Of a DNA stretch of 64,000 nt, positions 13,401-25,100 are shown in pieces (within the stretch, counting starts at the first letter, position 1; the number at the start of each line of letters is the position of its first letter). Source of the stretch: Ciona intestinalis (Eukaryota > Chordata > Ascidiacea > Phlebobranchia > Cionidae); NCBI RefSeq assembly GCF_000224145.3, contig NC_020166.2:5447050-5511049 (forward strand), written 5' to 3'. The translations under genes were made by a program, and so were the position numbers. The notes under the pieces were generated by a model. The model had not been told where the DNA came from. It ran no database searches and was given only the letters and a program-made list of their open reading frames with translations.

Positions 13401-16400
13401 TTGAAATCACTTGTTTGTACAGATATGAACAAATTATTTGGTGAAATTGTACGACTGAGTAGCACTTCAAATTTCGGTCAAATTATTTTAGTATAAATTG
13501 AAGTGGTAATATTTTGTACCTTCGAAACTACATCGCCGACCAAGCCATTCCATTTTCCATCTTTGAACGTGCCGTATTTTCTATCAGCAACTTCGTAAAT
13601 TTCGTATCGGAATCCGATTTTTTCCGAAAGCATGTGAAGCAAGTCGATGGAGAACCCCGAAAACGTCACGTGGCCATCCGAATCTTTCCGAACAAACACG
13701 AACGGCTCGTCCTGTAAATCAAACGACCAACATGTTCAATTTATATTAAATTACGACCCAGAATTTAAGCTTATCTTGCTAATGGTATGCATAACAGGAA
13801 ATCAACTGCTACACTATAAGTAAATGGCTTGCCATGTAATTCGTTCAATAACAAAAATTACAAATAAGTCACGTAGTAATTATTCCAGTGTACAGTATTT
13901 TATTTAACACTATCGCAGATATTCTATACCTCTTTGCCGCAGGATGAGTATACTTTAAACTAATAATAAATTATACAGCATGACCTGTGCGTCTATACCT
14001 ATGTGTGATAACCCTTGAGCAAATGCAAAGTGATGAAACAGAACACCCATGCTGCAACGAAATGTCGTTGCCCCGACCCGTAAACACAAATATGTTACAT
14101 TCATTCATTCCTATACCTCCAGCGTTGCGACTTTAAAAGTCGTATTCAACCATCGCTTGCCAAACTCGTATAACAACGTATCAGAGTTCTCGTCATCAAA
14201 CAAGGCGTGTTTTTCTTTTCCTAGTTCGTGCGTATTGAATGTGTCAGTGGTAGCGTAGTCGGGATTTGAACCCTGGTTGTCAAACTTTATACGGTCCTCT
14301 TTCGCTTTTAACGACTCGCATTGAATCTGTAGGAAATATTGGTAGTTTCACACGAGTGTAAAACTGGACTCAAAATATTATATATGCAAAGAATAAATTG
14401 ATATTGCAAAGATATATACATTTTTACAGCGCAGTGGTTCTAAACTAAACCGATGATACCTATCACTTATGGTATATGAAAGTACAATGAAATAAAATTA
14501 CCAGGAAATAAAAGGGCATCATTTTTTGCCTCACTGTGTTTGAACACAAATAACTATCTTCAAGATAAAACATGAAGTAAGCATTTATGGTGGGTGAATT
14601 TTATTTTTTTTAAACCATACCAAGTAGATTATCTCCGACATTTATAGGTCGCAAGAAACTCCGTTCTCGCACATCGCTACCGATTAGTCAGACGGCGGCA
14701 CCTTAAGAACGTTCGTAAATGAACAAGCAGTGTCGAACAGGCCACTCGAGTCAACTTATAACACAATTACTCGCAATTTACATGGCTGAGATTTTGACTA
14801 CCTGCCCGCTAGAGAGTTCGATGCATTATTCATGGAGTGATACAGCTGTAAAACTATAGCACGTACCTGCCCTTCTTCCGTTACGTCACATCCGTCTAGT
14901 TCCAACGAAACATTAGAAGACATCGAGTTCTGATGCGAGATGTAATAAGGACTGTTACCCCCACTGACTGACCATTCTCCGTCTACATTTTCTGCATTTT
15001 TAATGAATAACTTTTGAATTGGTTATTTGTACATTTAAGTAAGCTTTTAGTATATGGTCCACAGCACTCAAAACGTTGACTGCAGTTTGGATTAAGCTGT
15101 CATTCCTTATGATATATAATTCTTATAGAAGGCGTCGTCTAATTACCTTTCTGTCCAAAGATGGAGGCACGTATTGAATTTGCCAGCCACAAATTAGACT
15201 CTAGTTCCACCACCGCCAGTTTTGAGCAAGTAATGTTGGCAGCATGTGCCGTTAAATCCATTCCAAGAGTCCCGGCGCGAACGAAGGAAATATAGATCGA
15301 AGCGAACACACTTCCAACTTTGGACAGTAACGTCTTAAGAAACAAGATTATGACGTTAAGAGATTCGCGACCCCATCGATCACAAAACCAGTGGATGAGA
15401 CATCTTGTACGATCTGGGCTTTCCTAAAGCACGCGGAGGCCTTTACATTGTACTATACAATTAATTACGCACTAACGTATCCGAAAACAGAATAGGCACA
15501 AGATGTTTTCCGGGCACAATTTGGAAGCTCGTCAAGGTTAAATTAACAGAGTTTTATCGATTGAATAAATATCAGGACCATCCAGATGCTGTTGAGTTGG
15601 ATTGGAACGCGAGGCAGCCGACAACACAGTCAACTGTTTCTAAAGTTTCAAATATTTCATACCTGAAGCAAAACATCCTCATTCACTACTGACGGTACAG
15701 TTCGATCATCAGACGCTGTGATGACGGTCACACCATCACGGAAGAGCAGACTCTCGGTGAAGTAACTGGTTTTCCAGCCCTGGTATACAGAAAATATTTT
15801 ACTTGAATGAATGAATGTAACTTACTTTTTCCTCGCGTGCTGGCCGGAAAACGACAGTCGTTATGACACGGACTTAACAGCACCTCGTGCCAGCTTTCTA
15901 GTTACCGTGTATGTTACTTTGTAGGTGCTTCCGCAAAAAACTCTTCAATAATTCTGTAATAACTAATGCTACTACCAAAGGCGATAATAATCATGATAGT
16001 AGAAGTCGAAATCTCTTTCTTATCCAGAGATATTCCGTAAATACCGCCTACTATACTTTTTAAGAACCTATACAGTGTTAAATTCTTAAGATACATACTA
16101 ACGGAAACTGAAAGTTTGGATGTATAGAGATGTTTAAACGTGATTTAAAAGTAGGCTACCTCCAAAGTTTTAAAAAACAAAACAGAAAAAAATCGCTAAA
16201 GTGAAAAATATAGTGCATAAAAAATCGTATTTAAAAATAAAATCACTGTAATGTTAACCTTTTTCTAGTTTGTAAACTACTAACAAATTAAAACATAGTT
16301 AAGTTAAGTGACACTTTTTCTAATGGAAATCCCATATGTTGTTCCACGAATGCTTTTTTACTCCGGTTTAGTTATGCATCTTTTTAAAAGCCGTTGTTTG

Positions 16401-19400
16401 AAACTTGGTGGTACCCGTAAATCATATTTGAGCTTTTCTATCATTTCACAAATTTTGATTTTTCTGGTGGAATGCCTTTATATCTATTTATAGTATAGAT
16501 AAGGTGGTTAACTTCCGTTAACTCCTTAGTGTAACTACTATAACTTACAACGTCAATGATGTAATAGTGCACGTAATAGCTGAACGGCAACTCTGGAATC
16601 TGCAACCAAAATATCTCGATTTAACCACTCATCATACGCACGCACTTCGCAAAATGTTATACAATGTATTATTCATCAACAGTATAAATAAAATGGAACG
16701 TTCGATCGACAGTTATATATATATATATATGAATGATTTTAGATGTTAGAACCCCGAGCGTAATTTCGTTGGGGCTAAAATAGTGACAAACGACAGACAT
16801 TGCACATAAGGAAGTCTTACCACATTTAAAACTAATTTCTTGACCGTGTCTTCACTTCCTAATATCAAGAACACTACATCACGTGATAATGGAGCCTGGG
16901 CGGTTGCGTCATCATCAAATTCCCAAACTCCTTCCTAATAGATGAAATATGCAAGCTGGGAAATTCAAACGATACTGTTGGTATGTGAAATACCAGCATA
17001 ATTCTAAATAACATCAGCATGCTTAGTTTGCACATGCAAATAAGAGGTATATTTATTTTGACGTGAGTTACTAATAAACCTTGTTCGCATAGTTTAGAAC
17101 TTCAATTGGAAACTACATTAATTTGCATTAAACTACTTTTTTAATTGTAACTTGGAGTTAAAATTAAATCAAACCATAGCATAATTGATCATGTCTTGTG
17201 CCAGAGATAAAGCGGCCACTGTGGCCACTTCTCCGTTGTCCGTAGCGGGCAGGCGCTGTAGCGTAACCTTCCTCATTCGATTTCCCATCCTGTCTATTAC
17301 TCTGCTGATCGATCCGATATCTAAAAATGGCCCAGTTCACTTTAGTTTTCAAATTAAGTCATCAAACGGTCAAGAAAGTAAATAAATTGGCCGGAACCGT
17401 GTGAGCGGTTGTTATATGAGTCGCTTGTACCATATAGTAGCGAGGGGCAAAACGCTTAGTGGACAGCAATGGTTGTCCAAATTGCAAGCATTACATAAAA
17501 GCTAAATCAAAGTTCCAATAAGTTTCCAACAAATGATTTAGACTAGCGACTGAAGATGCCATTTCAGCCAATATATATATGTGTATATATAACTTACACA
17601 ATACAAATCACTATATAGACTTATTATACGCATTTCGTAACACTTGGTCTTGAATGTTATTTCGTCACAAAAACTGTCCAACTTTATAAGTAGTACTAGA
17701 TCAGTCTCGGATACATAGAATGTGTTAACGTTAAATGGTATGATTACATTTTCAGTTCTTACCTACGCTCTCATCAAATACAATGATCATTTTCCGCCAT
17801 AAAGCTGTTTTAAAAAATGAGATAAGAAGACCGTCGTATCCTGCAGAGCCCATGAGTGTGTTGCTGTCAACTTGTGCCAATTGTGTGTCCGTGCTTGTGC
17901 CATTTACCCCCGACATCATGTAACTGTATACATACATGATAGATATATAGTATGGTGGGGTAGGATGGGACACTTTTGACCCATTCAGTGGTAAACAAAG
18001 AACATTCAAGGAATTATATAACGCATATCTATAAATACTGGCTATTGCATTTCAGTATACTCTACCAGTCTAAAGTATGTTGGCAACACTTTTTCGTATA
18101 AACTATAAAGCATTTACCAAAAACATATAAAAATGATGCCTTTTTAAACCAATCAATTAGGAACCACAATAACACAGACAACCAATACTTCATACGTTTA
18201 CCTTTTGCATGGACCTGGACAATCAAAGTGTTCACGTAGGGAAACTTCAACGACGGGAATTTTCAGTGCAGAAGATAAAAAGTGAAGGGACCTGGTATAG
18301 CCGCATCTGGACACTACGACGATGACAGCAGGGGACTTCTCCAAGATTTGGCAGACTAAAAAAAGAATTGCACGTTAGTAACTTCAACTGGATCGCTAAT
18401 TCTCTCTTTCTAAAACGAGGCTGTTAGGTGTTTTAATGCTTTTTTTAATTATTTGAATTTTCTTGCTTAACCAAACGAACAGCTTGAAATAGTCCCACCT
18501 TTTCCTACAACGTCGGAAGCGCTGTTGATATCCACGATTTCAGTTGTAGCTGGAGTGAACTCAGCTCCACTTAAAATGAGGATGTCGTCAGCGAATGTCG
18601 CTTTCCATGCTTGCGTGACTGCACTGTTCACTAAATGTGGATCAAGACGTTCATCCGAAAGAATTCCTGTGGAAAATATTTCGATTTCGGATGCATTATA
18701 TCCAGCTATATACAGTAGAGTGGGGAAAGGTGGGACACCTTTTTATTCTATTTTCTCGTCCCATTTGGTAGTAAACAAAAACACTCAAACAATTATAAAA
18801 CCGTATCCTCACAACTCCCATAGACCGTTAGTAATTGTTTAAAACACGATCAGTATATTTAGATATTATGTGATAAAGGCGTCCCATCTTCCCCCACTTT
18901 ACTTTTTTATGGTTAATGTTGTTAACATAGGGCCAAACATAGAATTTTTTGTAATCATCTATTTAAACAATGCATTCGTTATATGTCAGCTTTGTTGAAT
19001 ATTCACATATTAAACTCATACGATCAGTTTTACGTGCTGTGTATGGTACAAAAACTACGAGACACGCCAGGGGACCTGGGATGCAGGCCAGCGTTGGTTC
19101 ATCACTCTTTCTAGTCTATCGCATCAGAGCTTAAAAATACGTTATCTGTATAACTTCATCCAGGCGCATAGTTTATGGATTAATACTTTATTAACAGTTA
19201 TGCATTCCCCCCGAGTGCTGTTCGTGATTTGGTTTGCTCATCGAACCGCCATCAACCGTTCGTGGCAATAATTACATAATCCACTGATTTAACGTTCGTA
19301 AGTCGGACTGATTAATGGTTGACCACGAGTCCCTGGCGAGTCATTGGATTATGTAATTATCAATGCGTCCACGTGAGGTTAAATTTATCATTATGACTGA

Positions 19401-20115
19401 AGCCGAAAATTGATTCTTATCTCTAGAGATGACCGGCAAATGCCACCTATTCTAGTTAAACCTACAGTGATAAAATTCATAACCTATTTGCTGCAGTTCT
19501 GTAAGTCACTATTTTACATTACCTTTTCCCCCCTCTATTCGACATAAAAAAAAACGTTTTTTGCTCCATTCGACATTTTTTACGTATTCATTAGTACCAA
19601 AACAGCGTTGTTAACAGTTAAAATCAGTATATAAAAGCACGTTGGTTGTTATGTGTTTATGGCACCTATCTCATCCCACCGTTACCGTATACGCTTTTTA
19701 ACCTTTGTGGCAGTACCATTCAAACGTTTACTAATTTTCATTCAGTTATTATAATATGCTACGTAATTGGTTTGGTCGGGGCAAAACAGGTTGCAAAAAT
19801 GCTGAATGTGATATGCGCTAATTAACGTTCGCATCTGGCACTGACCAATTACGGTACTTTCTGGAACGTAAAAAAGCGAGTAAAATATCTTACCGAATAA
19901 ATTCATTAGAAATAATACGCTTTTATACCCCGTCTTATAAACATAGTTTTAACCCCACGTTTACAGTTAAGAGTTTTACAAACTTATACAACCTCTGTAT
20001 TCATATAGGTTTGCTTACCTATAATAGTTGATTGCATGGACAAGCACGAACATACAAACGTAGCAACCAACCATACCGACACTTGACTAATATACGAAGA
20101 TATAATCATCTGCAT
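10413..20115 (-). CDS. GRID-like: Delta-type ionotropic glutamate receptor (GRID-like)
   Basis: Seventeen exons (20115-20019, 18666-18499, 18355-18202, 17923-17763, 17320-17175, 16934-16821, 15779-15663, 15423-15147, 14991-14867, 14326-14117, 13711-13520, 13189-12820, 12320-12096, 11687-11580, 11375-11219, 10803-10696, 10629-10413) read through in phase. With a 57-nt mini-intron removed from exon 12 the product is about 962 aa; vertebrate GluD is about 1000. Order: signal peptide from [10 protein letters not shown], amino-terminal domain (starting GILSDERL), S1 (DEPFVFV), M1, pore loop with VYSSLVQQG (Gln at the Q/R site), M3 with SYTANLAA, S2 ([12 protein letters not shown]) and M4 ([13 protein letters not shown]). 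The delta assignment rests on S2 and M4 wording ([20 protein letters not shown]) rather than AMPA/kainate forms. The ligand-contact Arg ([12 protein letters not shown]) and Asp (FLWD) of Gly/D-Ser-binding GluD are present. Oddities: AAH replaces the usual AAF after SYTANL, and the cytoplasmic tail is only about 45 residues with no obvious PDZ ligand. Confidence 0.92.
10969..11162 (+). mobile_element. MITE copy 1 (TA-flanked family, here called GGGGAAGATGG-MITE)
   Basis: A nearly full copy of the window's main repeat. It starts GTGGGGGAAGATGG, has the internal landmark AGTAAACAAAGAACATTC and the block AATTGTTTAAA-CACGATCAGGAT, and ends CCCATC..CCCACCCTACTATAT. It lies in the receptor intron between exons 15 and 16. 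The ends are inverted repeats and the copy is flanked by TA-rich sequence, typical of non-autonomous Tc1/mariner-like elements. Confidence 0.85.
12405..12558 (+). mobile_element. MITE copy 2, shortened
   Basis: Same family, in the receptor intron between exons 12 and 13. Both ends are present (GTCGGGGAAGATGAGAC and GTCCCATCTTCCCCCACCC), but the central AATTGTTTAAA block is lost, giving about 154 bp. Confidence 0.8.
13019..13075 (-). other. Putative 57-nt in-frame mini-intron in receptor exon 12
   Basis: Inside receptor exon 12 a GTAAGG donor and a TTTATCCCAG acceptor bound 57 nt with no stop in the coding frame. Removing it joins MKKPK to [13 protein letters not shown], exactly matching the length of the linker before M1 in GluD proteins. 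Keeping it inserts 19 residues. The intron reading is preferred. Confidence 0.7.
13990..14115 (+). mobile_element. SINE-like fragment with ATTC tail
   Basis: The segment ends TGTCGTTGCCCCG...GTTACATTCATTCATTC and matches, in order and spacing, the 3' part of the SINE copies near 15.84 kb and 58.9 kb. The ATTC tail ends within a few bases of the splice donor of receptor exon 10 (exon ends at 14117 on the minus strand). Confidence 0.5.
15795..15885 (-). mobile_element. SINE 3' fragment
   Basis: Read on the minus strand it contains CATAACGACTGTCGTTTTCC, then GGCCAGC, a GTAAGTTACATT stretch and a (CATT)n tail. The first block is almost identical to the copy at about 58.9 kb. It lies in the receptor intron just upstream of exon 7. 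Confidence 0.6.
17372..17420 (-). mobile_element. Possible further SINE 3' remnant
   Basis: On the plus strand GTAAATAAATTGGCCGGAAC followed by GGTTGTTAT resembles the inverted 3' end of the SINE (GGCCGGAAAACGACAGTCGT). It is diverged and short. Confidence 0.3.
17946..18021 (+). mobile_element. MITE copy 3, truncated
   Basis: Only the left third is present (TATAGTATGGTGGGGTAGGATGG through AAACAAAGAACATTC). It begins about 22 nt from the 5' edge of receptor exon 4 (17923), so its TA-rich end supplies part of the acceptor region of that exon. Confidence 0.75.
18711..18903 (+). mobile_element. MITE copy 4, full length
   Basis: Full-length copy with both ends (AGTAGAGTGGGGAAAGGTGG and GTCCCATCTTCCCCCACTTT) and the internal AGTAAACAAA and AATTGTTTAAAACACGATCA blocks. 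It lies in receptor intron 1, about 45 nt upstream of exon 2. Confidence 0.85.
19250..19383. repeat. Inverted-repeat element in receptor intron 1
   Basis: A perfect 16-nt arm ATAATTACATAATCCA (19268-19283) is answered by TGGATTATGTAATTAT (19345-19360). Imperfect pairing extends outward (AACCGTTCGTGG against CCACGTGAGGTT). It could be a small MITE or a paired homeodomain-type site, since the arms contain TAAT cores. Confidence 0.6.
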
Positions 20116-20867
20116 TTTGACGACACTGCCTTATCTACAACTGTTACGATCTAACTATACGGAGAAAAACAATATCATAGATAAAAACCGAAAACAAAGA
20201 TTGAAAACAATAACAAAAACTGCCTGGAATTTCTACCCCGAGCCGGCTGTAAGCCAAATGCGCGACAAAATTTTCTGATAGAAAAATCAATCTTTTTCTA
20301 ATGGGTCAATCGCGAAGCTAATGAGCCAGCAGAAGGAGCGGAACGTAACGTAGATTTTAGCATTCCACACTGAACATAAAGCGGCCCACCCTTCCCATAT
20401 GCCCCGTCAAACTATATAGCGGTATCGTAATGTATACTCTACAGTAAGAACATGCTCACAGAATTTCCATCGTCTAGGCTCCAACCAACCTATATATACC
20501 TCACCACACTGACATCGTATATAAAACGCGTCGTTGATTCGATATTCCAATCAAATCGATCGCATTGTGATTCCCGGCTCGTTTTGGACACAAAAAGCTC
20601 ACCACTGCGAGTACCTTTTTTCTGTAACTTCTCGCCAGCTCTGAGTAAATTCAATTCAGATTTATCCCGTTCATATACGTTACCAGCATAGTAAAGCCAG
20701 GTCGTTCCGCTGTGGCAGCAACTCGCACAACTTGTGTATAGGCCATATCGATTGCTACAAAACACGTATAAACAAACGACTTAAAACGGGTTTTATACAC
20801 GAGAAGATCAAAATTTGAACCCTTCAAAGGGATGTTCGTACATTAATATTTGCTCATTTATATTTAG

Positions 20868-20966
20868 ATATATAGTGCATTTTATTGGGACATGTTTTTA
20901 TTCGCTTTTAACGTCCTATAATTTGTAGTAAACAAAGAATAATTACAGAATTACCTAACCGTTTCC
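20868..20966 (+). mobile_element. MITE remnant
   Basis: A degraded copy recognisable by TTGGGACATGTTTTTATTCG and TAGTAAACAAAGAATAATTA; the right half is missing. Confidence 0.55.
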
Positions 20967-21600
20967 TTCAGGACACCAATTGAGCTTAATTATTAAAATA
21001 AATATTGAAAATACGATTTTCTTAGTTGGTAAAAACCCGACAAGAAAACATGGATTATATGTCTTAACGATGTATCTATCTTACTCCCATAGTAGCCTAC
21101 TATGGTGGATTGATACGTTAAAGGCGAGCTCGCCAAAAACTATAGCGAGCCTTTTCCTCGATACCAATTGCCAAACAATTTCACGGTTAGAAAATATGAA
21201 ATAAACACGTCAGTTGAGTTGGCAAACCTAATTATGTCAACGAGTGCACTTTATACCCAGCATCAAGTGTTGTACCACCACGATTGCGTTGGTGTACGAT
21301 CACATTTGAAGCACACAATCAATATAATTGCCACTTCTGAATGAGCTTCGTGAAACAAATAAAATAAATTTACAAACTCTACCGTATCATACATAAGTGC
21401 CGTTTCAATGGGGAGAGTATATTGCATTAGTTAACAAAATCTTCCCGTTTGTTCTGCGTGGTATTAAGTGACAGGCAATATGTACAAACAGTCGTACAGA
21501 AATGGACATACAACAGGGTTAACATGCGATACGACCATTCCGGAATCTGTGTTTAATAAATGTATGTTCATGCAGCAGCGAGGTATGTATATACCTTATG

Positions 21601-21793
21601 TAGTATAGGGTTAAGGGAGATGAAGCATCTTTACATTTCATGTTTTCGTCCCGTCAGCAAACAAAAACATTCAACGAATTTTAAAACCGAATTGTCAGGA
21701 CTTTTATAGAGCGTTGTTAATTGTTTAAAACACGATCGAGATTTTAGATCATATGTTCTAAAAGTGTCCAGTCTTCCCCTACCTTACGATATA
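21601..21793 (+). mobile_element. MITE copy 5, diverged full length
   Basis: Landmarks in order: TAGTATAGGGTTAAGGGAGATG, TTTTCGTCCC, AAACAAAAACATTCAA, TTAATTGTTTAAAACACGAT, and CTTCCCCTACCTTACGATATA at the end. Confidence 0.8.
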
Positions 21794-22103
21794 AACGTTG
21801 AATAAGGAAACCTTTAATGACACGACAAACCATTTAAACAAGAACTTGGCGTGTTTAGGACTCACTTGTAAGGTCTTCGTTGGGAAGCGTTTATGTTATA
21901 TCGCTAAGTTTGTTTAAGTGGGTGAAACATATTCGTTACCTATTTAGTAAAAATAAACAAAAGGGCATACTGACTGTTAACGGCTTAAATTTTTGTGAGC
22001 ACGTATAGGTACGGAGGACCAGCGTTAACTCTAAAAAAAATATTTTTTTCTATTCTGTAAATCGTGTTTTGTTTTAACGGTTTACGGAAACACATTTTTT
22101 GCA

Positions 22104-25100
22104 GCTCGATCGTTAACGACCACCTATAGCGAAAGGGTCGATTTTCTACCGGATCCATCACTCCCGCGAACGGCGGGGGATTGGAGCGACAGTGATGGCG
22201 ACACACCTCGAAAGTTTGTGCTGACGAAAAGAGGTGAGCAAGATGACGTAGGAGGGTGCGGGGGCAGCATCGGGGGCGAAATGTCAACACTTAGAATCTT
22301 AACAGAAGACAGTGACAACACTGAACGCGTGCCGAGCGCGACCAGCACTAATGAGAATCAAGACCCGGGAGATAATGATGACAGAACCAATAACGATATT
22401 CGGCATTTAATACGAGAAATCCGCATCGAATCGCTTAGCGCGAACAAAGGATCCGCGACGAACAATGGTAGACGGCTGTACAAGAGGAGGGAAGACAATG
22501 GTAAGGTGACACGGTCTGTACATGGAGACAAGGGCTCGGACTCGGAAACATGTTGCTCAAAACACGGGCACAGATTGTCAGGACAAGAGTCGTTTCAGGT
22601 ACTGGCAACAAGTAAAGTATTCGGCTTTCCCAGCAGATCTGAAGGAAAAGAAATTTGGCATCAGCGGCGCTCAGCTACGACGGATCTGCAATCGAGCTCG
22701 TTCACGAATAAAAGCGAGAGCGATCGTGACGCAAAATCAACAACGGAATTTATTTACGATCTGAGTTGCTTCAAAAATAGACCGCGAGACGCGCAGACTA
22801 GCAGTGTAAAGGGCAGCGCACTTGGAAGACAGCAGCCTGTCATAACAAGCCCTCGAGACGAAAGCGAAGAATGTTATGAAAAGGCGGTTCGTATTGAAAC
22901 CATTCAAACTCCACCGCAGCGCAAACAGTCTTCTGAAGACACGGCCCCCGAATCCGAGTTCAAGTGCACCGGCGCAAATTTAAACGAAGACGTTGATCTT
23001 TATGCGATAGTCTGCAACAAAGAGGACAAAGACGTGAAGACGCAGGAATTGCTACTGACGATAAGACCGATTTCGAATCATTCAAGAGGCGGGCAAGAAC
23101 GACCGTTCTCAGGCCGAAGCCTTACGGGTAAGTTTGTGCTTCTTACAGACCTGGACGACTCAACTGAAGAGACAGTTGACACGCTCAATTCATTAGAAGA
23201 GAAAACACAAGTAGACTCAGCTGCATTTAACGAAGCACAACACCATCGGAAAATGACAACTATCACTCGCGAACACGAATCACAAACAAAACAAGGCGCA
23301 GATGATGGTCACGTGCACCGTCAGAAAGCACAATCTGAAAACTGTTTAAGCGATTCTTTAAAGTCTCCAACCGAAGGCAGTTTAGAATTCTTAGGAAAGT
23401 TTCGTCACCCGTCCCTTTCTCAGCAAGTTCCTCTTCGTGAAGTTTTCGCTAAAACTTACGAGGGAACTAGCAGTGAAGTGAGCGCTACCGACATAGACGA
23501 TAAACAGATCATACCACAAGCAGTTTACACACAAGAGTCAGCTACGTCGTTAAACCCAATTGATGACTGCATAGGAATGGAGAGACACACCACTTACAGC
23601 TTCGGTGATGGGGAAGACTTGATTGGATTTCCTTCTCCTCCTCCGAGTGCGTTAAAAAAAAGAGGGAGTGTCGGAAGCGCAGGGAAAAAGCAACGAGGTA
23701 AGATTAAAAAGACTCAAATCATATATATTTTTAAACAAATTGGTATATTGAATCCGGTTAACAAATTGTATTTACAAGTTTAATATTTTTAACTTTGATT
23801 TAAATTTAATCTGATTTTTTAGGTAATTCACAGAGATATTTTGTAGACCGAGACCGTTCATAGACCGTTGTTTGTTACATAAAACGCGATCAGGATATTT
23901 AAATATTATGTACTAAAGGTGTCCCGTCTTACCCCATCCACTATAGGCTATTTTAAAAGTTCTTCCTGGCATATTAATATTAAATTGCGAAAGTATTTTC
24001 TATGATAAGTCATCGTGAATAAAAGAATAACCAGGCAAGCTTTATTTAAAATTTCCACTTTTTTATCCGTTTTAAAAATACAAAAACACACGGTCAATGC
24101 AATTGCTTAAAAACAATGGAGTGTGTAAACAGTTTCGCTTGTTTTAATTTACAACCTGGAAAGCTTTTCGACTGCCTACTACCTACTCGTCTAACACACA
24201 CTTAATGAAAACTTCAGTACAACAACATATAGCATTTTAACAGTTTAAGTTTCGACATCAAACAAAAATAAAAAAATTCAAAATTGTCCTGCCGTAAATC
24301 GAATACCTGTTCTATTTTCTAGTTAAGTTCGACCTGGACCTCGAAATACATGTGGTACCTCGGGAATCAACACGCACAACGCCGACAGAGAGATCTTATG
24401 AATTACAAGGAGTAGAATCTACAGACTCCTCGCATGGATACCTCGAAACGTCAACATCAGTTGATAATCCAACTGATGGATTCGACGACGACCTGGAAAA
24501 TCTGGGATTGGAACTAACTAATCCGTTTGGAAGGGTACGTTATAAAAAAAACAACTTTAGCAAGAATAACTGTTACATCTGTGCCATCTTAGGATGACTA
24601 TATAAACAGCACCGGCAGTCGCGTACCTTGTTTATGTTTTAAAAACAGCATGTGTATTTCTCAAACACTATTTGGTCCCAACAAAAGTAGTAGTCTAAAC
24701 AGCGAAGCAATAAAGGTAACAATGATAGAACGCAAGGAGTCGACCCCATATATATTCGTGGTTACAGACTACAGTTAACGTATATAGAAAATTAGCAAAA
24801 GTGTAAAATCTACAGAAGGTGCCATAAACCACGGCGCATATTCACTCAACGACGCAAACAATTAACTTGCCTACTTATTTGAGTGGTTTAAATACACATA
24901 CGCAACCCGTGAACTAGCGTTAAATTATGACATAGAAGTGAAGCGGGTTATCCTGTGATGCTATATTTTTTTAAAGTTTTAATTCTTTCGTTTGCTCAGA
25001 TGTCGGTTCGAAGTTCGGTCACCCCGTTTCGAGTAATAACAAGCAGGCCTGATACTGCATCCAATGCAGACGACAAACCTAAAACACTAAAAACTACAGG

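Larger units (their letters stand above)
20116..22103. other. Divergent promoter spacer
   Basis: This spacer lies between the receptor start (minus) and the first resolved exon of the disordered-protein gene (plus). It holds two MITE copies and AT-rich sequence. ORFs at 20452-20691 (plus) and 20490-20765 (minus) overlap and have no splice context. One or more 5' exons of the plus-strand gene are expected here, but I could not place them. Confidence 0.45.

Noticed and set aside
14250-14275. tRNA T-loop-like GGTTCAAATCCC (minus strand)
   Set aside because: It lies inside receptor coding exon 10 and no box A or cloverleaf surrounds it.
22522-22764. 80-codon ORF within the disordered-protein exon
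   Set aside because: Frame shadow of the long open frame 22104-23697.
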